From Actinomycetota bacterium (GTDB lineage Bacteria > Actinomycetota > Actinomycetes > Actinomycetales > Microbacteriaceae), in the NCBI GenBank assembly GCA_030838475.1, contig JAUZFP010000030.1, positions 1-35,001 of the forward strand: DNA of 35,001 bases, written 5' to 3'. Below, piece after piece: positions 1 through 7,752 of this stretch. The notes under the pieces were generated by a model, which saw nothing but the letters and a program-made list of their open reading frames with translations, searched no databases and had not been told where the DNA came from. The position numbers were made by a program, and so were the translations under genes. Every line of letters starts with the position of its first letter. The first letter of the stretch is position 1.

Positions 1-103
1 TCTGCACTAGTGTTAGCGGTGCATTAGCGCGCTCTGGCGCGCGTTAATCGTGAGGCTCCGGGATTCGGGACCGACCGAATTGCACTAACAAGGAGTTCCA
101 AGC
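1..103 (+). promoter_or_regulatory. 5' leader / promoter region of the cold-shock gene
   Basis: This stretch directly precedes the cold-shock gene. It contains TTAGCG twice (13-18, 24-29), TGCACTA twice (3-9, 81-87), and a compact hairpin with GCGCGC arms at 27-32 and 37-42 around a TCTG loop. A strong Shine-Dalgarno AAGGAG lies at about 90-95, well placed for the ATG at 104. Cold-shock mRNAs often have structured leaders, so a role in translation control is possible but inferred. The hairpin could equally belong to the end of a gene to the left of the window. Confidence 0.35.
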
Positions 104-307
104 ATGGCAACAGGTACTGTCAAATGGTTCAACGCCGAAAAGGGTTTTGGATTCATTTCCCCCGAGGACGGAAGCGCTGACGTTTTCGCCCACTACTCGG
201 CGATCGCGACGAGCGGTTACCGCTCGCTCGACGAGAACCAGAAGGTTGAGTTCGAGGTAGCTCAGGGCCCCAAGGGTCCTCAGGCCGAGAACATCCGCCC
301 CATCTAG
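104..307 (+). CDS. cspA: CspA-family cold-shock protein
   Basis: A 67-residue single cold-shock domain, the usual length for the family. It binds single-stranded RNA and DNA in the cytoplasm and acts as an RNA chaperone or antiterminator. RNP1 is seen as KGFGFIS (residues 13-19) and RNP2 as VFAHYS (27-32); the start [10 protein letters not shown] is typical of actinobacterial Csp proteins. The Shine-Dalgarno AAGGAG fixes the ATG start. It is a single-gene unit: it has its own leader upstream and a strong intrinsic terminator about 35 bp downstream, and the next gene is convergent. Whether it is cold-induced or constitutive cannot be read from the sequence. Family assignment is very secure; the exact symbol among csp paralogues is not. 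Confidence 0.97.
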   Translation: MATGTVKWFNAEKGFGFISPEDGSADVFAHYSAIATSGYRSLDENQKVEFEVAQGPKGPQAENIRPI

Positions 308-340
308 TTTCACTAAGGGAGAGCGTCAGTTCTCACCTCG

Positions 341-375
341 AAAGCCCCGGTCATCCTCGGATGTCCGGGGCTTTT
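341..375 (+). terminator. Intrinsic terminator of the cold-shock gene
   Basis: AAAGCCCCGG (341-350) pairs perfectly with CCGGGGCTTT (365-374). A small inner CAT/ATG stem sits in the loop, and a short T run follows the stem. The A-rich 5' side and T-rich 3' side make it likely to work in both directions, so it probably also ends the convergent luciferase-like gene whose stop lies at 393. Confidence 0.85.
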
Positions 376-392
376 GCATTGGGCGGGCGACG

Positions 393-1427
393 TTACTGCG
401 CCAGCAGTTCGCGAACGCGAGGGATGACTGTCGAGCCGTACAGCTGGATGGACCGCATGAGCGTCTCGTGCGGGAGTGGGCCGGCGCTGTACTTCAGGTC
501 GAAGCGACCAATGCCAAGGGCCTTGGCCGTCTTGGCGATCTTCTGGGCGACGGTCTCGGGCGATCCGACATAGAGCGACCCGGTCTCGACCTCCTGCTCG
601 AACTCGCCGCGGCTCATCGGGCCCCAGCCGCGCTCGGCGCCGATGCGGTCGCGCATGAGCTTGTAGTCGGGCCACAGGTCTTCCACCGCCTGCTCGTCGG
701 TCTCGGCGATGTGACCGGGCGAATGCACACCGACCGGCAGATCCGGCATCTCCATCTGTGTGAGTGCCCGGTGGTAGAGGTCGACGTACGGAGCGAAGCG
801 CTCCGGTTGGCCGCCGATGATCGCAAGCAGGAGCGGCATCCCGTAGCGGGCGGCGCGCACGACCGACTCCGGGCTCCCGCCGACACCGATCCAGGTCTTC
901 AGCGAGCCGGACTCCGTGGTCGGATAGACGCTCTGACCGGTCAGCGGCGGACGAAGGTTTCCGCTCCAGGTGATCGGCTGCTCCTTGAGAGCCAGGGAGA
1001 ACAGCTCGAGCTTCTCCTCGAACAGTTCCTCGTACTTGCTCAGGTCCAGACCGAAGAGGGGAAACGACTCCGTGAACGATCCACGGCCAAGGATGATCTC
1101 CGCACGGCCGTTTGATGCGGCATCCAGCGTCGCAAAGCGTTGAAAAACCCGAATCGGATCATCGGAACTCAGCACGGTGACGGCGGAACCAAGGTGGATG
1201 CGGGACGTGCGACCGGAGATCGCCGCGAGCACCATCTCGGGCGAGGAGACTGCGAAGTCGCTGCGGTGGTGCTCCCCCACCCCGAAGAAGTCGACCCCGA
1301 GCGAGTCGGCGAGAACCGCCTCCTCGATGACATTGCGAATCACCTGCGGGTACGGAACCGTCGTGCCGTCCGCCGCGCGGGTGACATCGCCGAATGTGTC
1401 GAGACCGAGTTCGAGGGTTTGCGCCAT
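393..1427 (-). CDS. LLM-class flavin-dependent oxidoreductase (luciferase-like monooxygenase)
   Basis: A 344-residue bacterial-luciferase-fold (TIM barrel) protein. Family markers seen are GVDFFGVGEHH near residue 50, LGSAVTVLSSDDP near 85, and the C-terminal GSPETVAQKIA, common in F420- or FMN-dependent members. The family oxidises small substrates using reduced flavin or F420; the substrate here is unknown. The ATG at 1427 is preferred over a GTG at 1436 because GGAAG lies at a workable distance upstream of the ATG but abuts the GTG. It is co-directional with the TetR gene, whose stop is at 1501, across a gap of about 70 bp, so read-through from the lipid locus is possible. A direct role in that locus is unproven. 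Confidence 0.9.
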   Translation of the reverse strand: MAQTLELGLDTFGDVTRAADGTTVPYPQVIRNVIEEAVLADSLGVDFFGVGEHHRSDFAVSSPEMVLAAISGRTSRIHLGSAVTVLSSDDPIRVFQRFATLDAASNGRAEIILGRGSFTESFPLFGLDLSKYEELFEEKLELFSLALKEQPITWSGNLRPPLTGQSVYPTTESGSLKTWIGVGGSPESVVRAARYGMPLLLAIIGGQPERFAPYVDLYHRALTQMEMPDLPVGVHSPGHIAETDEQAVEDLWPDYKLMRDRIGAERGWGPMSRGEFEQEVETGSLYVGSPETVAQKIAKTAKALGIGRFDLKYSAGPLPHETLMRSIQLYGSTVIPRVRELLAQ

Positions 1428-1500
1428 GAATTTCACTTCCGATTTGTCGTGACCAATGCGAACGTATCAACCGGAGTTGGTCGGAGGGAATTCCCGCACG

Positions 1501-2133
1501 TCACCGCGCGAGGCTGACTGCCCACTCGAAAAAGGCGGCCTTGCCCGGTGACGTGTCGGTAACGCCCTCCTCGTCGACAACCTGGGCGAGCAGATCGGTA
1601 ACGCCCCGAACGATGCGGTCGAGGTCCTCGTGCGGTGCCGTCAGTGCGAGGCCGGCGGAGAAGATCGTCAGCATGTGCGAGACGGTGCCCGCATCAACGT
1701 CCCGACGGACCATGCCGATGCGCTGCATCGTCTCGATCAGGTCGGCTCGAATACCCACCCCGGGGATGTAGCCGTAGCTGTTCGCGTTGCGCATGATCGA
1801 GTTCATGGCCTCCCGGTCGACTGTGTAGAGCATGCGGGCAAGGGGACGCTCGTACACGGCGGAAAGCGTGTAGAAGTAGATGCGCGAAAGCAGACCGCCC
1901 GCGGGATCACGCTCAATGTCATCGACCATCGTCATGTAGATGCCCGTGAATTCGCGGTTGAGCATGAGTACAAGAATCGGCTCGAGTCCACCGAAGCGAT
2001 CGCGGAGCTCTCCCGCAGGGAATCCCAAAGCGTTTGCCAGGCTCTCAAGACTGAGGCTGTCGAACCCACCGGCGGAAACGATGTCTGACGCGACATCGAG
2101 AACGTGAGCGGAGTCGGGCAGGTCGGTAGTCAT
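1501..2133 (-). CDS. TetR-family transcriptional regulator of the lipid locus (inferred target)
   Basis: A 210-residue protein with an N-terminal helix-turn-helix (about residues 8-55, including DSLSLESLANALGFPAGEL) and a helical ligand-binding C-terminal domain, the TetR length and layout. TetR proteins usually repress nearby genes until a small, often hydrophobic, ligand binds. It lies 37 bp downstream of the intact ferritin-like gene and is last in the leftward run that begins at 6132. Control of the divergent lipid promoters at 6133-6208 is therefore the natural guess. I could not define an operator palindrome there, so the target is inferred from position only. Confidence 0.85.
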   Translation of the reverse strand: MTTDLPDSAHVLDVASDIVSAGGFDSLSLESLANALGFPAGELRDRFGGLEPILVLMLNREFTGIYMTMVDDIERDPAGGLLSRIYFYTLSAVYERPLARMLYTVDREAMNSIMRNANSYGYIPGVGIRADLIETMQRIGMVRRDVDAGTVSHMLTIFSAGLALTAPHEDLDRIVRGVTDLLAQVVDEEGVTDTSPGKAAFFEWAVSLAR

Positions 2134-2170
2134 GGACTGATCCGTACCGTGCGTCGTCAGGATCGACGAA

Positions 2171-2974
2171 CTAGGCGGCGATACCGAGCTTGTCGAGCGA
2201 GTCCTCGACGATCTTGAGTCCCTGAAGGCCGGGAAGTCCGCTGATCGCGGCGTCGATCTTGCGCGCCGCCTTGCGACCCTCCGGACCGCTCATGAGGTGG
2301 TTCATCACGTGGACGACCTCTTCGCGCTCCATGATGCTCGAGCCAACCGGCGCCCAGAAGTTGCCCAGCGCGAAGCGGGCGAGCACCTGGGCCTTCTTCG
2401 AGCCGGCGAGCCGGTCCCGTGCCTGCGAGGTGTAGAACGCGACGTGGCGCGCCTCCTGCTTGGCGATCCGCTTGAGCAGTTCGGCGAGCACCGGGTCCTC
2501 CTCGAGGTCCGCCATGCGGTTGTAGGCCTGGATAGCGGACCACTCGTTGGCCGCGCCCCACGCCATGTGCACCGCGACGAAATCATTGCCGGCGATCTTG
2601 CCCAGTACGGACTGCTTGATCGGATCGAGCCGGTCCTTCCAGCCGAGCTTCATGCGTCCGGCCTTCACCTCGTCGAAGTCGACTGTGATGCCGTGGATGC
2701 CAAGAACCGTCGAGAGGGCCTCGCCGTGCCAGAATTCCTCGCGGTTCCACATCGTCATGAAGGCGCTCATGTCGGCCTCCTTGTGGGACGGAGTCGTGAG
2801 CAGGTCGCGCGTGTAGCAGACGGTGTGGTACTCGACATCCGTCATGTAGCGCAGCGTGCGCAGCGAGGTCTCATTGAGTGGGTGATCGCGAAAGCTTTCG
2901 AGGTCGAGATCAGACCAGTTGACGCTGACGGACGTCGCCGTGTACTTGTCTACGTCAAATGCCATCTGATCCAT
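2171..2974 (-). CDS. Ferritin-like di-iron protein with full acyl-ACP-desaturase-type ligand set
   Basis: A 267-residue, largely helical protein. It carries the six-ligand pattern of soluble acyl-ACP desaturase-like di-iron enzymes: E48 (DVEYHT), E80-F-W-H83, E144 (NEWS) and E174-A-R-H177. Such centres activate O2 to desaturate, hydroxylate or otherwise oxidise hydrophobic substrates. The protein is paralogous to the product of 5311-6132, which has lost three ligands. It follows the acyl-CoA reductase-HAD gene by 9 bp, and a hairpin spans the junction, so translation is probably coupled. Alternative starts are M1 (2974) and M4 (2965); neither has a classic Shine-Dalgarno. The fold and metal site are well supported. 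The reaction is not known; an O2-dependent step on an acyl, alkyl or ether lipid is the contextual inference. Confidence 0.82.
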   Translation of the reverse strand: MDQMAFDVDKYTATSVSVNWSDLDLESFRDHPLNETSLRTLRYMTDVEYHTVCYTRDLLTTPSHKEADMSAFMTMWNREEFWHGEALSTVLGIHGITVDFDEVKAGRMKLGWKDRLDPIKQSVLGKIAGNDFVAVHMAWGAANEWSAIQAYNRMADLEEDPVLAELLKRIAKQEARHVAFYTSQARDRLAGSKKAQVLARFALGNFWAPVGSSIMEREEVVHVMNHLMSGPEGRKAARKIDAAISGLPGLQGLKIVEDSLDKLGIAA

Positions 2975-2975
2975 C

Positions 2976-2999
2976 GGGAGCCGTTATGTCTTGGCTCCC
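2976..2999 (-). other. Hairpin spanning the stop of the reductase gene and the start of the di-iron gene
   Basis: GGGAGCC (2976-2982) and GGCTCCC (2993-2999) form a perfect 7-bp stem with a 10-nt loop. On the leftward mRNA the loop contains the TAA of the upstream reductase-HAD gene, and the ATG of the di-iron gene begins one base after the stem. Ribosomes finishing the first gene would melt the stem and expose the second start, which is a plausible translational-coupling device. It lacks a T tract, so a terminator is less likely. Confidence 0.5.
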
Positions 3000-5314
3000 A
3001 CTCCCTTCACCGCTTCACTGTGCGCTGTTTGCGTGGTTCGTTCGCTCACTGCCACTATCCCATCATGGGTTAGCCCGTTCGAACCGCGTTTCCAGTTGTA
3101 GATTCTCCACCGTCTTCGTTGCGCTTCGCGTGAAAGATTGGTGTCAGGGTTCACCGCGGAGGGGTTTCCCAGCAATTCGAGCCAGACCAGGTCGGCGTGG
3201 CTGTCGCCGTAACCGTAGGACTGGGTGAGGTTGATGTGGTGGGTCTTCGCGTACTGCCGAAGCCACGCCGCGCGCGCCTCGTCGACCAGCGGCGGCCGCT
3301 CGAGGTAGCCCGTGAGCACTCCGTCGCGCTGGTGCATGGTGCTCGCAACGACCTCGTCGAACAGCCCCGCGAGCGGCGAGGTCAGGATTCCGATCGAGCC
3401 CGTGACCAGAATCGTGCGGTGTCCGGCATCCCGATGCTCCTTGATGCGCTCGACGGCGCCCGGCATGGTGTGGCGCAGCAGCGTATCGCCGTAGCCGCCC
3501 TTGACGACCCTCTCGAGTCGCGCGTACGGCATTCCCTTGTAGCGTCGCAGGAAGACCCGGATGAATTCGCCTCGGTCGCGCCGCTCGGCCCGCAGGTAGC
3601 TCGGCACGTTGGCAAGAAGGCTCAGGAACTCGCCCGGCCAGGCCGCCTTGCGAAGCCCGGCCGACCGCACCCAGAGGTACTGCGTCGGTAGGTTGACGTC
3701 GACCACGGTGCCTTCGAAGTCGAAAATAGCCACCACGTCCGTCCGGCGGGGCAGGGCCTTCGCGACCTGCTCCCTGGCCGCGGGGCGCACGGCGAAGACC
3801 CGGGTCATCGCCGTGATCGCGGGGAGGTGCACGTTCTGCATGTACTCCTCCCAGTCGATCGCGGCGACATCGAATCCAATGTCGTCGCGACGTTTCGCCG
3901 GGAGGGAGGCGTGCAGCGCCTTGGTGTTGGTGTCGTCGAAGATGATCTCCGACTGGACATAGGCGCGGTACAGCTCGGTGAAGTTGCTCAGCACCTCGAG
4001 GTCGCTCTTGCGCTGCTGCACCGTCGCAAGCTTGGCCCGGCTGCGGGCGCTCGATCCGAACCGCTCCAGCCAACGCTCGCGGGTTTCAGTGCGTCGCTGT
4101 GCGCGCCGAAGCGACTTCTCGACCTTGCGGCCACCGGGGAACTTCCACGTCGGCACGATGATGTGGCCCGATTCGCCGGGCAGCGGCATCGGGTTGGCGC
4201 TGAAGAATTTGTTGATGTTCTCGGCGACGCGATGGATCGGAAGCGGATTGCTCGCGCCCGAGCCGACGTGGAAGTACTCGGGCTCGCCCGCCACCGATGG
4301 ATTCGCGGCGACGGCGAGGATGACATTGACCACGAAGTCGACGGGGATGACGTCGAGAACGCTGTCGGGGAGTCCGAAGAACTCCGGCAGCTGTCCGCGC
4401 CCATAGGCGATGATGAGCGGGTCGGCGACCTTGAAACCATCGATCCAACCCGGGTACGGGTGGCGCAGCGCGCTCTCGATGATGGCCGGTCGCACGATGG
4501 ACAGGCGGTGGCCGTTCTGAGCCCACAACTCCTCGGCGGCACGCTCGGCAAAGGACTTGGTGAGCGTGTAGACGTCGGTCCAGCCGAGGCTCTCCGCCCG
4601 CGTCCGGCCGTAGTCAACCAGCGTGCTCTGCACCCACTCGACGCGGGCGGCCTCCGCAGCTTTCGAGACGGCCTGCGGGCCCTCCTTGCCGTGCACGGCA
4701 CGCGCCTGCTCGATGAACCGGCGAAGTTCGTGCGGCTGGCGGGAGTTCAGTTCGACGCGGGCGCGCGCGCCCTTGGCGGCCTCGTACTCGGCGCGCCAGT
4801 CCACCTCGTGCAGGAGGCTCGCCTCCGGCGCCACGCCCTTCCGAATGCCGCCGACGTACGCGGTCGACACGTGGACGACCATGGGATCCCCGCCCGCAGC
4901 CAGAAGCGCCTCGTAGAGGCCGACCGCTCCGCCGACGTTCGTATCGAAGGCCTGGTCGATCGGTGGATCGAACGAGACGGTGGACGCGCTGTGGATGACC
5001 AGGTCCAGGTCTTTCGGCAGCGGCGGGAGTGCGCCGAGACCGCTCTCCACGACGCGCAGACGGTTCTTGATGGCCAGTTCAACGCCGGCGTCACCGACCT
5101 TGTCGCGCCAGACCGAGAACACCGGCTTACGAAGCAGGGTGCGGAGCCGATCGACCGCGGGCGTGCTGCCCTTCTTACGGATGAGCAGCGTAATCGTGGT
5201 GCCCGGGTGGTCCGTGAGAAGGCGTTCTAGAACCGCCTGGCCGAGAAAGCCGGTGCCACCGGTGAGAAATACGTGCGATTTCCCCAGGTCAACGTTTGCG
5301 GCCTTCGATGTCAC
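2984..5314 (-). CDS. Alcohol-forming fatty acyl-CoA reductase fused to a HAD-IB phosphatase-like domain
   Basis: A 776-residue two-module protein. Residues 15-370 are an extended SDR (NAD_binding_4) with GGTGFLG at 19-25, S150 in HVSTAY and Y249-T-L-T-K253 as catalytic residues. Residues about 440-510 resemble the FAR_C domain (FDVAAIDWEEYM), as in fatty acyl-CoA reductases that release fatty alcohol. Residues 525-745 form a HAD-IB domain with motif II VTGS (637-640) and motif IV GDSHAD (703-708). Motif I reads D532-F-E534-G-T, with Glu replacing the usual second Asp. The module is expected to turn acyl-CoA into fatty alcohol with NADPH; the HAD substrate is unknown, though a lipid phosphate is plausible. 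The GTG start overlaps the preceding ferritin-like gene by GTGA. The supply of fatty alcohol to the alkyl-DHAP-synthase-like enzyme at 7749-9569 is the contextual role. Confidence 0.88.
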   Translation of the reverse strand: MTSKAANVDLGKSHVFLTGGTGFLGQAVLERLLTDHPGTTITLLIRKKGSTPAVDRLRTLLRKPVFSVWRDKVGDAGVELAIKNRLRVVESGLGALPPLPKDLDLVIHSASTVSFDPPIDQAFDTNVGGAVGLYEALLAAGGDPMVVHVSTAYVGGIRKGVAPEASLLHEVDWRAEYEAAKGARARVELNSRQPHELRRFIEQARAVHGKEGPQAVSKAAEAARVEWVQSTLVDYGRTRAESLGWTDVYTLTKSFAERAAEELWAQNGHRLSIVRPAIIESALRHPYPGWIDGFKVADPLIIAYGRGQLPEFFGLPDSVLDVIPVDFVVNVILAVAANPSVAGEPEYFHVGSGASNPLPIHRVAENINKFFSANPMPLPGESGHIIVPTWKFPGGRKVEKSLRRAQRRTETRERWLERFGSSARSRAKLATVQQRKSDLEVLSNFTELYRAYVQSEIIFDDTNTKALHASLPAKRRDDIGFDVAAIDWEEYMQNVHLPAITAMTRVFAVRPAAREQVAKALPRRTDVVAIFDFEGTVVDVNLPTQYLWVRSAGLRKAAWPGEFLSLLANVPSYLRAERRDRGEFIRVFLRRYKGMPYARLERVVKGGYGDTLLRHTMPGAVERIKEHRDAGHRTILVTGSIGILTSPLAGLFDEVVASTMHQRDGVLTGYLERPPLVDEARAAWLRQYAKTHHINLTQSYGYGDSHADLVWLELLGNPSAVNPDTNLSREAQRRRWRIYNWKRGSNGLTHDGIVAVSERTTQTAHSEAVKGVGAKT

Positions 5315-6132
5315 GGAAGAAGCTTACGGGCAACGGCGGAGCCGATGCGGTCGTCCAGCCCCGGCAGCGACGCCACCCTGGCCTCGATCTCGGACGCACT
5401 CGCGACGCCGGCATCGCCGCCGAAAACGTACTCCTCGAAGAAGGAACGGTCGTCCGCGGCGCGATCGACGGCACCGATGGGCCACGATGCGGTGAGCAGG
5501 GTCTTGCGGGTGAGCGCGGCGGCACGCGGCGACTCGGCGAGTCGGCGGCGGCTCTCGTCGTCGAAGAAATCCTGGTGCCGCTTCTTCACATCCAAAATCA
5601 TGGAGATCGTGGATGCGAGCGCCGCGCTCTTGCTCTGGGCGGCGAGACGAAGGTAGGCCGCCCGCGTGATCCACTCGTCGATGAGCCCGGTGGTGGTGTG
5701 AACGGCGACAATCGGCACGCCAAGCCGAATGGCCGACAGCGCACGCCGAATCGGTCCGCGACGGTCGGCGGATTCGGAGCGCGACTTGCGCACCTTTCCC
5801 TCCGCGACATCCTGGAACCGTTCCATGCCGTTGGCCTCGAGGACCGCGTCCAGGGCGTCGGCAATCCAGAACTTCTCGAAGGCCCAGGTCACGAGGAATG
5901 CGGTCACCCGAGCGTCTTTGTGCGTCGCCGTCACGAGCAGGTTGCGCAGGTGCTCCATGGTGGCACCCTCGAGTCGTCCGAGGTAACGGACCATGCGAAC
6001 CGACTCCGGGTTCAGCGGTGACAGGGCGTATTCGGAAAGCTGCAGGGTCTCACGGTGATTTCCGCGGGCCGTACGCGCAAATTCGCGCACGTCGAACCGG
6101 GTCCGTTGACCGACTTCGCCAATAGTTGTCAT
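5311..6132 (-). CDS. Ferritin-like paralogue with degenerate di-iron site (likely pseudoenzyme)
   Basis: A 273-residue protein that aligns along most of its length with the intact di-iron protein at 2171-2974 (shared LRNLL, ATHKDA, FEKFW, DALDAVL and DEW blocks). Of the six expected ligands it keeps E55, E153 and H186. K87, I90 and K183 replace a Glu, a His and a Glu. A normal di-iron site cannot form, so it may be a structural partner or regulator of its paralogue. The start is set at MTTIGEVG (ATG 6132), with AAAGG upstream; a longer reading to 6177 would run toward the divergent promoter and is less likely. It is the first gene of the leftward operon and overlaps the reductase-HAD gene by 4 bp, so the two are probably made together. 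Confidence 0.8.
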   Translation of the reverse strand: MTTIGEVGQRTRFDVREFARTARGNHRETLQLSEYALSPLNPESVRMVRYLGRLEGATMEHLRNLLVTATHKDARVTAFLVTWAFEKFWIADALDAVLEANGMERFQDVAEGKVRKSRSESADRRGPIRRALSAIRLGVPIVAVHTTTGLIDEWITRAAYLRLAAQSKSAALASTISMILDVKKRHQDFFDDESRRRLAESPRAAALTRKTLLTASWPIGAVDRAADDRSFFEEYVFGGDAGVASASEIEARVASLPGLDDRIGSAVARKLLP

Positions 6133-6208
6133 GAAATGTGGCCTTTGCTGCTCTCGCGGCGACCCTTCGTCGCACACAGTTGCCTGTCAAGACCGTATCG
6201 TAAGTGCC
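6133..6208. promoter_or_regulatory. Divergent promoter region of the lipid locus
   Basis: Only 76 bp separate the ATGs of the leftward and rightward operons, so both promoters must lie here or overlap coding sequence. On the plus strand TATCGT (6196-6201) sits 7 nt before the ATG at 6209, and no Shine-Dalgarno is visible. That fits a leaderless transcript, common in actinobacteria. On the minus strand AAAGG provides a modest ribosome site for the ATG at 6132. I see no convincing palindrome to assign to the TetR regulator. Confidence 0.5.
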
Positions 6209-6988
6209 ATGGCAGTAGCTCTCGTGACCGGGGGAACGTCCGGCATTGGTGCCGCGTTCGCCAGGCAACTCGCTGCGCGTGGCTACGACCTTGTCCTCGT
6301 CGCACGCTCATCGGCTGGCCTCGAATCCATGGCGACCGAGCTTCGCGCTCTTGGTCGCACAGTTGAAATTCTCCCCGCGGATCTCACGGACCGCAAGGCC
6401 GTGGCGAAGGTTGCGAAAAGGCTCGAGGACCCGAAGCGCCCCATCGACATGCTGGTGAACAACGCGGGGTTCGGCATCCACACCGCGATCACCGACCCCG
6501 ACCTCACCGAGCACGATCGGGGCTTCGAGGTGATGATCCGGGCGGTACTCGTGCTTTCCGGCGCCGCCGCCCGCGGCATGTTTCCCCGCGACAAGGGTGC
6601 GATTGTCAACGTCTCGAGCACTGCTGGGTTCACCACGATGGGAAGCTACTCCGCGATGAAGACCTGGGTGACCGCGTTTACCGAGGGCCTGGCCGTCGAA
6701 CTGCGGGACACCGGAATCACCGTCACAGCGCTGTGCCCCGGGTGGGTCCGGACAGAATTTCACGATCGTGCCGGCATCAAGAAGAGCAGCATTCCAAACG
6801 CCCTGTGGCTCGACGCCGAACCACTCGTGCGCGCCGCTCTGCGCGACATCGACCGCGGCAAGGTGATTTCCATACCCACTATTCGCTACCGACTTCTTAT
6901 CTGGTTGGCTCGGCACGCGCCCAAAAGTGCGATTAGATCGTTCTCGGGAGCTATCTCCTCAGACCGCAGAAAGCCGGTTGTCCCTTGA
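6209..6988 (+). CDS. Classical SDR reductase (candidate acyl/alkyl-DHAP reductase)
   Basis: A 259-residue classical short-chain dehydrogenase/reductase. Seen are the cofactor glycine motif TGGTSGIG (7-14), NNAG (84-87), the catalytic serine in VNVSS (136-137) and Y147-S-A-M-K151. R33 after the second beta strand suggests NADPH preference. The C-terminus (RYRLLIWLARHAP) is basic and hydrophobic, suitable for membrane association. SDR proteins such as yeast Ayr1 reduce 1-acyl-DHAP, and this gene overlaps a PlsC-type acyltransferase gene by 4 bp. Reduction of acyl- or alkyl-DHAP at the glycerol C2 ketone is therefore a reasonable inference, not shown. The start MAVALVTGG at 6209 is chosen because SDR folds begin directly with this strand; the upstream extension is unrelated leader. 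Confidence 0.88.
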   Translation: MAVALVTGGTSGIGAAFARQLAARGYDLVLVARSSAGLESMATELRALGRTVEILPADLTDRKAVAKVAKRLEDPKRPIDMLVNNAGFGIHTAITDPDLTEHDRGFEVMIRAVLVLSGAAARGMFPRDKGAIVNVSSTAGFTTMGSYSAMKTWVTAFTEGLAVELRDTGITVTALCPGWVRTEFHDRAGIKKSSIPNALWLDAEPLVRAALRDIDRGKVISIPTIRYRLLIWLARHAPKSAIRSFSGAISSDRRKPVVP

Positions 6989-7752
6989 CCGTTCATGCCC
7001 AAAAAGGTGCAGACACCGACGTCGCATCTCAGAAGTCGGCGCCCACAAAGCACGAGCGCGACCGGTTCAACTCGAAGTTCCAGGCCGCGGCCCGCTTCGT
7101 GGCCCAGCGGGCGATTCTCAGACCCGTCGTCTGGAACACCCTCGTCACGGTGACCGTTCGCGGCCAGGAGAACGTGAAGGATGTCGCCGGCGGCTACGTC
7201 GTCGTCGCCAACCACTCCAGCCACCTCGACACCCCGCTCATCATGGGCGGGCTGCCGCGCAAGCTGGTTCGCTACCTCGCCGCGGGTGCGGCGGCCGACT
7301 ACTTCTTCGACATCTGGTGGCGCCGCGGGCTCACCGCCCTGTTCTTCAACGCGTTCCCCGTGCAGCGCACGGCGGGCGGCATCCGCTCAATCAGCGCAAA
7401 GGCGCTCCTCCAGCGGGGCATCCCGCTGCTGGTTTTCCCCGAGGGCACGCGCTCAAAGGATGGCAACTTCGGCCAGTTCAAGCCCGGCGCGGCGGCGCTG
7501 GCCAGCTCGTGCAACGTCCCGTGCATCCCGGTGGCCCTCGTGGGCGTGTACCTCGCACATCCGCGCGGAACCAACTGGCCCAAGCGCGGGCGACTGCCCG
7601 TCGGGGTCATCATCGGCGAGCCCATGCGGCCACTGCCGGGCGAGAACCCGGTGGACTTCACCGCACGCATCAAAGCCGAGATCACTCGCCTGCGCGACGT
7701 GAACACAGCGGATATCCTTGGCCAGAAGAAGTCAAAAGGAGCACAACAGTGA
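6985..7752 (+). CDS. PlsC-family acyltransferase (1-acylglycerol-3-phosphate or DHAP acyltransferase)
   Basis: A 255-residue lysophospholipid acyltransferase-fold protein. The catalytic motif NHSSHLD (76-82, H77 and D82) and the phosphate-binding FPEGTRS (151-157) are both intact. The family moves an acyl chain from acyl-CoA or acyl-ACP to a glycerophosphate-type acceptor at the inner membrane face. The TTG start overlaps the SDR stop (TTGA), and the gene ends in a GTGA overlap with the flavoprotein gene, so the three are tightly coupled. In this company DHAP may be the acceptor, which would supply the substrate for alkyl-DHAP synthase, but lysophosphatidate acylation cannot be excluded. The N-terminal 30 residues are polar and poorly conserved in appearance. 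Confidence 0.9.
   Translation: MTVHAQKGADTDVASQKSAPTKHERDRFNSKFQAAARFVAQRAILRPVVWNTLVTVTVRGQENVKDVAGGYVVVANHSSHLDTPLIMGGLPRKLVRYLAAGAAADYFFDIWWRRGLTALFFNAFPVQRTAGGIRSISAKALLQRGIPLLVFPEGTRSKDGNFGQFKPGAAALASSCNVPCIPVALVGVYLAHPRGTNWPKRGRLPVGVIIGEPMRPLPGENPVDFTARIKAEITRLRDVNTADILGQKKSKGAQQ

Noticed and set aside
44..313. Leftward 89-codon frame opposite the cold-shock gene
   Set aside because: Antisense shadow of a well-defined Csp gene; no ribosome site.
2171..2974. Direct naming as acyl-ACP desaturase
   Set aside because: The ligand pattern fits, but the protein is shorter than plant desaturases (about 360 residues) and overall identity cannot be judged; only the di-iron ferritin-like class is supported.
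3827..5230. Long rightward open frame (467 codons) opposite the acyl-CoA reductase-HAD gene
   Set aside because: It is antisense to a gene with clear catalytic motifs; its own translation is Arg/Val/Asp-rich and shows no domain, the usual GC-rich shadow.
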